DNA of 64,000 nucleotides from assembly GCA_946965045.2 (NCBI GenBank), contig OX337236.1, forward strand, positions 310,001 to 374,000. Reading direction: 5' to 3'. The first letter of the stretch is position 1. Every line of letters starts with the position of its first letter. This stretch comes from Epithemia pelagica. Lineage: Eukaryota > Bacillariophyta > Bacillariophyceae > Surirellales > Surirellaceae. Below the pieces are notes generated by a model. It had not been told where the DNA came from. It saw only the letters and a program-made list of their open reading frames with translations, and ran no database searches. The position numbers and the translations under genes are program-made. Positions 61,901 through 64,000 of the stretch are shown in pieces.

Positions 61901-64000
61901 CTTTAGTATCGACGGTCTTCCTTTGCTTCAAGCCGGTACATTTGGCCCAACTATCACAATCACTTTTAATGATGGCGCTCAAGGTTCACAACTGACCCAG
62001 TTGTCGGCGTACAAAAGTCACAAGACGCTCGGAGTTCAGAAATCGCCTCACGCTACCAACAAAGGTTTATATTTCGCTTTGGCTAAACGCAACGACAGTC
62101 ACACAAGGACCATGGCTCGCAGTCCCTTCAACAGAACTGATGCGTGGGCATACTACCACGCTATCTACTTGCCCAGTATGTGCTACCCATTTCCTTCCTC
62201 AACTATCTCGGATGCATTTTGCACAGCACTTCAACGCCAATTCAAGAAAGCTTTCTTACCCAAATATGGCTTCAACAGAAACATGCCAAACGCTGTGGTT
62301 TATGGACCATCTGAACTTGGCGGGATTGGTCTTCGTACTTTATCTGTCGAACGTGGCATAGCTCAAGTCTACCACTTTCTGGCTTGTATCCGCTCCGAAG
62401 GAGTTCAACATCAACTTGCATCAATCATGGTTTCTTGGGGTCAATTTCTTGCTGGCACTGGAATTCCTGTTTTAGAAGACGTGCATACAAATCTACCGCA
62501 TATGGAGCCAATGCAATGGCTACCTCAGATGCGTTCCTTTCTCGCCACAGTGGATTGCCGGATTGAACTTGAGCAGACATTCGTTCCAGACCTTCAACGG
62601 GAACAAGACTCTTTCTTGATGGATTTGGCCCTTGCCTATACCACGTCTCCAACCGACTTGAAATTGATTAACGCTTGTCGTCTCTACCTTGGAGTAACCT
62701 TCGTCAGTGACATTTCTAGCCCTGCGGGGTCAATAATCACTCGTGCTGCATATGACGGTCGTCTGGATATTCTCACGCGGCATCGCGGCCTTATCCCATA
62801 CCAACAAAGACCTGGTCCAAAATCCTGGACAAAGTGGCGTCATTTCCTCAACAGCCTTCTCAGCTCTACTCAAGATCGACGCTTGAACCGACCACTCGGT
62901 AAATGGTACTTTGGTGGATCGTCTACCTTTCGGAATTGGTTGTCTTATCTCGACCGTCCGTCTTCCCGTCTTTTTGTCTCGGCCCCAAACGGTCAATGGT
63001 TAGAGTATCGCTACTATGGCATGGCCTTTTGGCCCACTACAACGTTGCATTCCTCCGTCCCACCTACTGCTTGCCCAGCTCAGACTCTGTCGACTGGTCC
63101 AGCGAAGATTTTGTCCTCAAGCCACTACGTGTTAGCGCGCCCCAGTACACCACCGCCAAGCTCTCTGAGTGAACATATGGCTCAACTGTCTTCTTGGGAA
63201 AGGTCCCTCTGTACACAGTGCACTGCTCTGTGCTCAACTGATGATCTCGCTGCTTTTCTTCAATCGAGTTCGCCACTGTTGGTTAGCAGTGACGGTTCTG
63301 CTGGTTCCTTTGTTGGTACATTTGGCTGCGTTTGCTCCACTGACACCGGACAACGACTATTTCGACTTCATGGTCCCGCGCCTGGTTACAAAACGTCCTC
63401 ATTCCGTGCGGAAAGCTATGCATTCTTAGCCATCCTACGGTATCTGATACAATCGTGCGAGTTTCTAAGCTGTTCTCTACCCATCTCTCTTCAGATGTTC
63501 ACCGATTCTGAAAGTTTGGTCAAGACGATTCAAAAACGGATGGAATGGTTCGTTGAGTTTCCGTATTCTACAATGACGGCAGATTGGGACCTACAACAAG
63601 CAATCTCTCGGTCGCTCCGACAGTTTGCAGAACTCCCTCATATTTGTCATATCAAGGGCCATCAAGATCAAGAACAAGCATACTCAACTTTACCGCTGCC
63701 AGCTCAACTCAATGTCGACGCGGATCATGCAGCATCCGATTATTCTTATCCTTCATGTGTCTCTACGTGCCTCGCACCTATAACAGCGGGATGTCACGCG
63801 TTGCTCCACAGTGCGGATGGATCTATTAACTCAAACTACCGAGCTATTCTACGCAGACTGGCTACCTTTGACACACTCCGCGACTATCATTGCACCAAAT
63901 ATGACTGGTCCGAGGCCGTGTTCGATTCCGTTGATTGGACTGCTCATGGTCGCGCATTGAATTCAAATTTTTCTCGTCGCCACTTTTTGGTAAAATTCCT
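58938..64000 (+). CDS. LINE ORF2: endonuclease, reverse transcriptase, RNase H; partial
   Basis: ATG at 58938, open for at least 1687 codons to the window end. N-terminal AP-like endonuclease: I-Y-E-T-N, L-I-G-D-F-N-E-A, R-I-D-Y-V-L and G-D-H-R (the usual S-D-H has Gly). Reverse transcriptase: H-L-D-Y-D-A-T-A-C-Y-D (motif A), G-S-G-Q-G-A-G-N-S-P (B) and G-F-V-D-D-T (C), all catalytic Asp kept. C-terminal RNase H: S-D-G-S (63283 region), F-R-A-E-S-Y-A, M-F-T-D-S-E-S and N-V-D-A-D-H. No internal stop or frameshift, so it may be active. Translation probably depends on ORF1 termination because the starts overlap. Confidence 0.88.
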   Translation, partial: MSRNLNIPEINNYINHNHHHFATMPEPTQQEDFPDQLFHDTLHPNSSTQETFKFDAPIGIPLQEKDDNTFRIFGSNPNGLTLGHDGGDFAELCLEMSNSQVDTWCIYETNLDTTQHNVRNKLHNTIRKHTEHSRIVYGSSLISTVRGRAYKPGGILQVTQGQTTGRVVKQGQDSMGRWAYQVFSCRGHKTLTVITAYQVCHQTLIDETTQRRRSFTASAQQVSMLRQMNRTCTPREAFIQDLGAFIQERTVCNSGILLIGDFNEALSDSYSGMSKLCSDNNLQDLMWQILGTTDFGTHAKGRERIDYVLCSDWVAAAVKNGYYEAFGYRPKGDHRNIMIDFDIEKLFGNRTQPLGPISSRNFTSQDKSSNRKYIEAKHRYCRDHNFRQRLAALQEEWNPDEAEKLDKDWQRAGEYAAKQCSKKPRSVPYVAELAELRQRKNLLLKLISAAKLNKSFDAGIAHLTTNGYQGGFPSTMTECQTECRVTQQKIKAMTKTAIYRRQNELKIALQEAIDCGDKQQSKALKHRISAERTKAMYAKLRQCRENPKAGITRLDVPADSTNTDYNNCSSWITIDTPSEIEERLLQRNRKHFGQADGTFPTTPPFSEWCDWGASTHTAELILEGDWQSEELTDLQQCLINHMKARVALDTISSTISTEEWVGKIRSWPESTTTSPSGFHLGHSKALISGHDLDPKSHESELLEHQRSELIEWQVALLNCALSNQYSFTRWQHIVNVMILKEPGDLRIHRLRVIHLYEQDYNLVLAIKWRKMIQLCTNQQALHPTQFGGVPGRDAIIPTLCEEFQYEISRASKRPLVHLDYDATACYDRIILSFGSLASRSFGQNRSIVFINARTLEQAKYYLKTQLGVSERFYKHCTSYPIYGSGQGAGNSPAIWCVVSSILFETYEEGANGASFESPDGTVKTKVYMIGFVDDTSGSANDFRRPSRAPLTHYISKAQDDAQRWNDVLALSGGALNPQKCSYHFMDYDFSIDGLPLLQAGTFGPTITITFNDGAQGSQLTQLSAYKSHKTLGVQKSPHATNKGLYFALAKRNDSHTRTMARSPFNRTDAWAYYHAIYLPSMCYPFPSSTISDAFCTALQRQFKKAFLPKYGFNRNMPNAVVYGPSELGGIGLRTLSVERGIAQVYHFLACIRSEGVQHQLASIMVSWGQFLAGTGIPVLEDVHTNLPHMEPMQWLPQMRSFLATVDCRIELEQTFVPDLQREQDSFLMDLALAYTTSPTDLKLINACRLYLGVTFVSDISSPAGSIITRAAYDGRLDILTRHRGLIPYQQRPGPKSWTKWRHFLNSLLSSTQDRRLNRPLGKWYFGGSSTFRNWLSYLDRPSSRLFVSAPNGQWLEYRYYGMAFWPTTTLHSSVPPTACPAQTLSTGPAKILSSSHYVLARPSTPPPSSLSEHMAQLSSWERSLCTQCTALCSTDDLAAFLQSSSPLLVSSDGSAGSFVGTFGCVCSTDTGQRLFRLHGPAPGYKTSSFRAESYAFLAILRYLIQSCEFLSCSLPISLQMFTDSESLVKTIQKRMEWFVEFPYSTMTADWDLQQAISRSLRQFAELPHICHIKGHQDQEQAYSTLPLPAQLNVDADHAASDYSYPSCVSTCLAPITAGCHALLHSADGSINSNYRAILRRLATFDTLRDYHCTKYDWSEAVFDSVDWTAHGRALNSNFSRRHFLVKF

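Larger units (their letters stand above)
56790..64000 (+). mobile_element. Non-LTR (LINE) retrotransposon, 3' end beyond the window
   Basis: A two-ORF element, with ORF1 56819-58954 and ORF2 from 58938 onward. It is head to head with the copia fragment; the exact 5' end lies between about 56750 and 56818. Its endonuclease-RT-RNase H order is that of I/R1-like clades. The frame of ORF2 is open through base 64000, so the 3' UTR and tail are not seen. Confidence 0.88.

Noticed and set aside
1-64000. CRISPR arrays, operons, rRNA and tRNA genes
   Set aside because: No direct-repeat/spacer pattern, no bacterial gene layout and no cloverleaf-like segments were seen.

Overview
The window reads as nuclear DNA of a diatom, probably a pennate one. 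Several proteins start with a signal peptide followed by a plastid-type segment. One FKBP carries an extra twin-arginine segment typical of thylakoid-lumen import. A secreted Lys/Tyr/Gly-rich plus Lys-Pro-Thr-repeat protein resembles biosilica-associated proteins. Genes are compact and mostly intronless, with a few 60-150 nt GT-AG introns, and proteins are full of Q/N/T/S/P low-complexity runs. A copia-like and a LINE-like retroelement close the window. The species cannot be named from sequence alone.

Layout. 1-615: 3' end of a nuclease-like gene cut by the window edge. 1723-3054: a putative zinc-binding DNA-binding protein (-). 4385-9500: a patch of shuffled duplicated fragments around a PLD-like gene (6182-7075, +) and a HotDog thioesterase-like gene (8496-9293, -). 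9931-11742: an R3H/SUZ protein. 12569-12754: ribosomal protein bL33. 13102-13862: a plastid FKBP with one intron. 14445-16322: an RlmN-like radical SAM methyltransferase. 16823-19180: a paralogue of the 1723-3054 protein and a parent of the 7457-8300 pseudogene. 19565-20122: coiled-coil RING protein. 20486-21694: secreted aldo/keto reductase, divergent from eIF2-beta (21899-22648). 23243-25049: four-exon cell-wall/biosilica candidate. 25858-28158: repetitive coiled-coil protein. 28339-30356: DUF1415 protein. 30839-31921: FKBP with a PDZ-like region. 32307-34586: DEAD-box helicase. 34831-36453: dual-specificity phosphatase interrupted by one in-frame TAG. 36967-41280: VPS11 without a visible RING. 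41751-42671: proteasome beta2. 43136-45679: signal-peptide-bearing Crinkler-type P-loop/nuclease protein. 46365-48968: duplicated-domain glycosyltransferase candidate. 49420-50483: isochorismatase-like hydrolase. 50913-53108: five-TM membrane protein. 53161-53505: ankyrin fragment. 54143-about 56790: 5'-truncated copia (-). About 56790-64000: LINE (+) whose ORF2 is still open at the window end.

The core genes are mostly housekeeping (translation, proteasome, HOPS/CORVET tethering, RNA helicase, plastid folding) and do not form a pathway. What stands out is genome dynamics: mosaic gene-fragment duplication between 4.4 and 9.7 kb, three duplications of gene 3' flanks, and head-to-head retroelements. 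The single most interesting gene is the candidate biosilica protein at 23243-25049.
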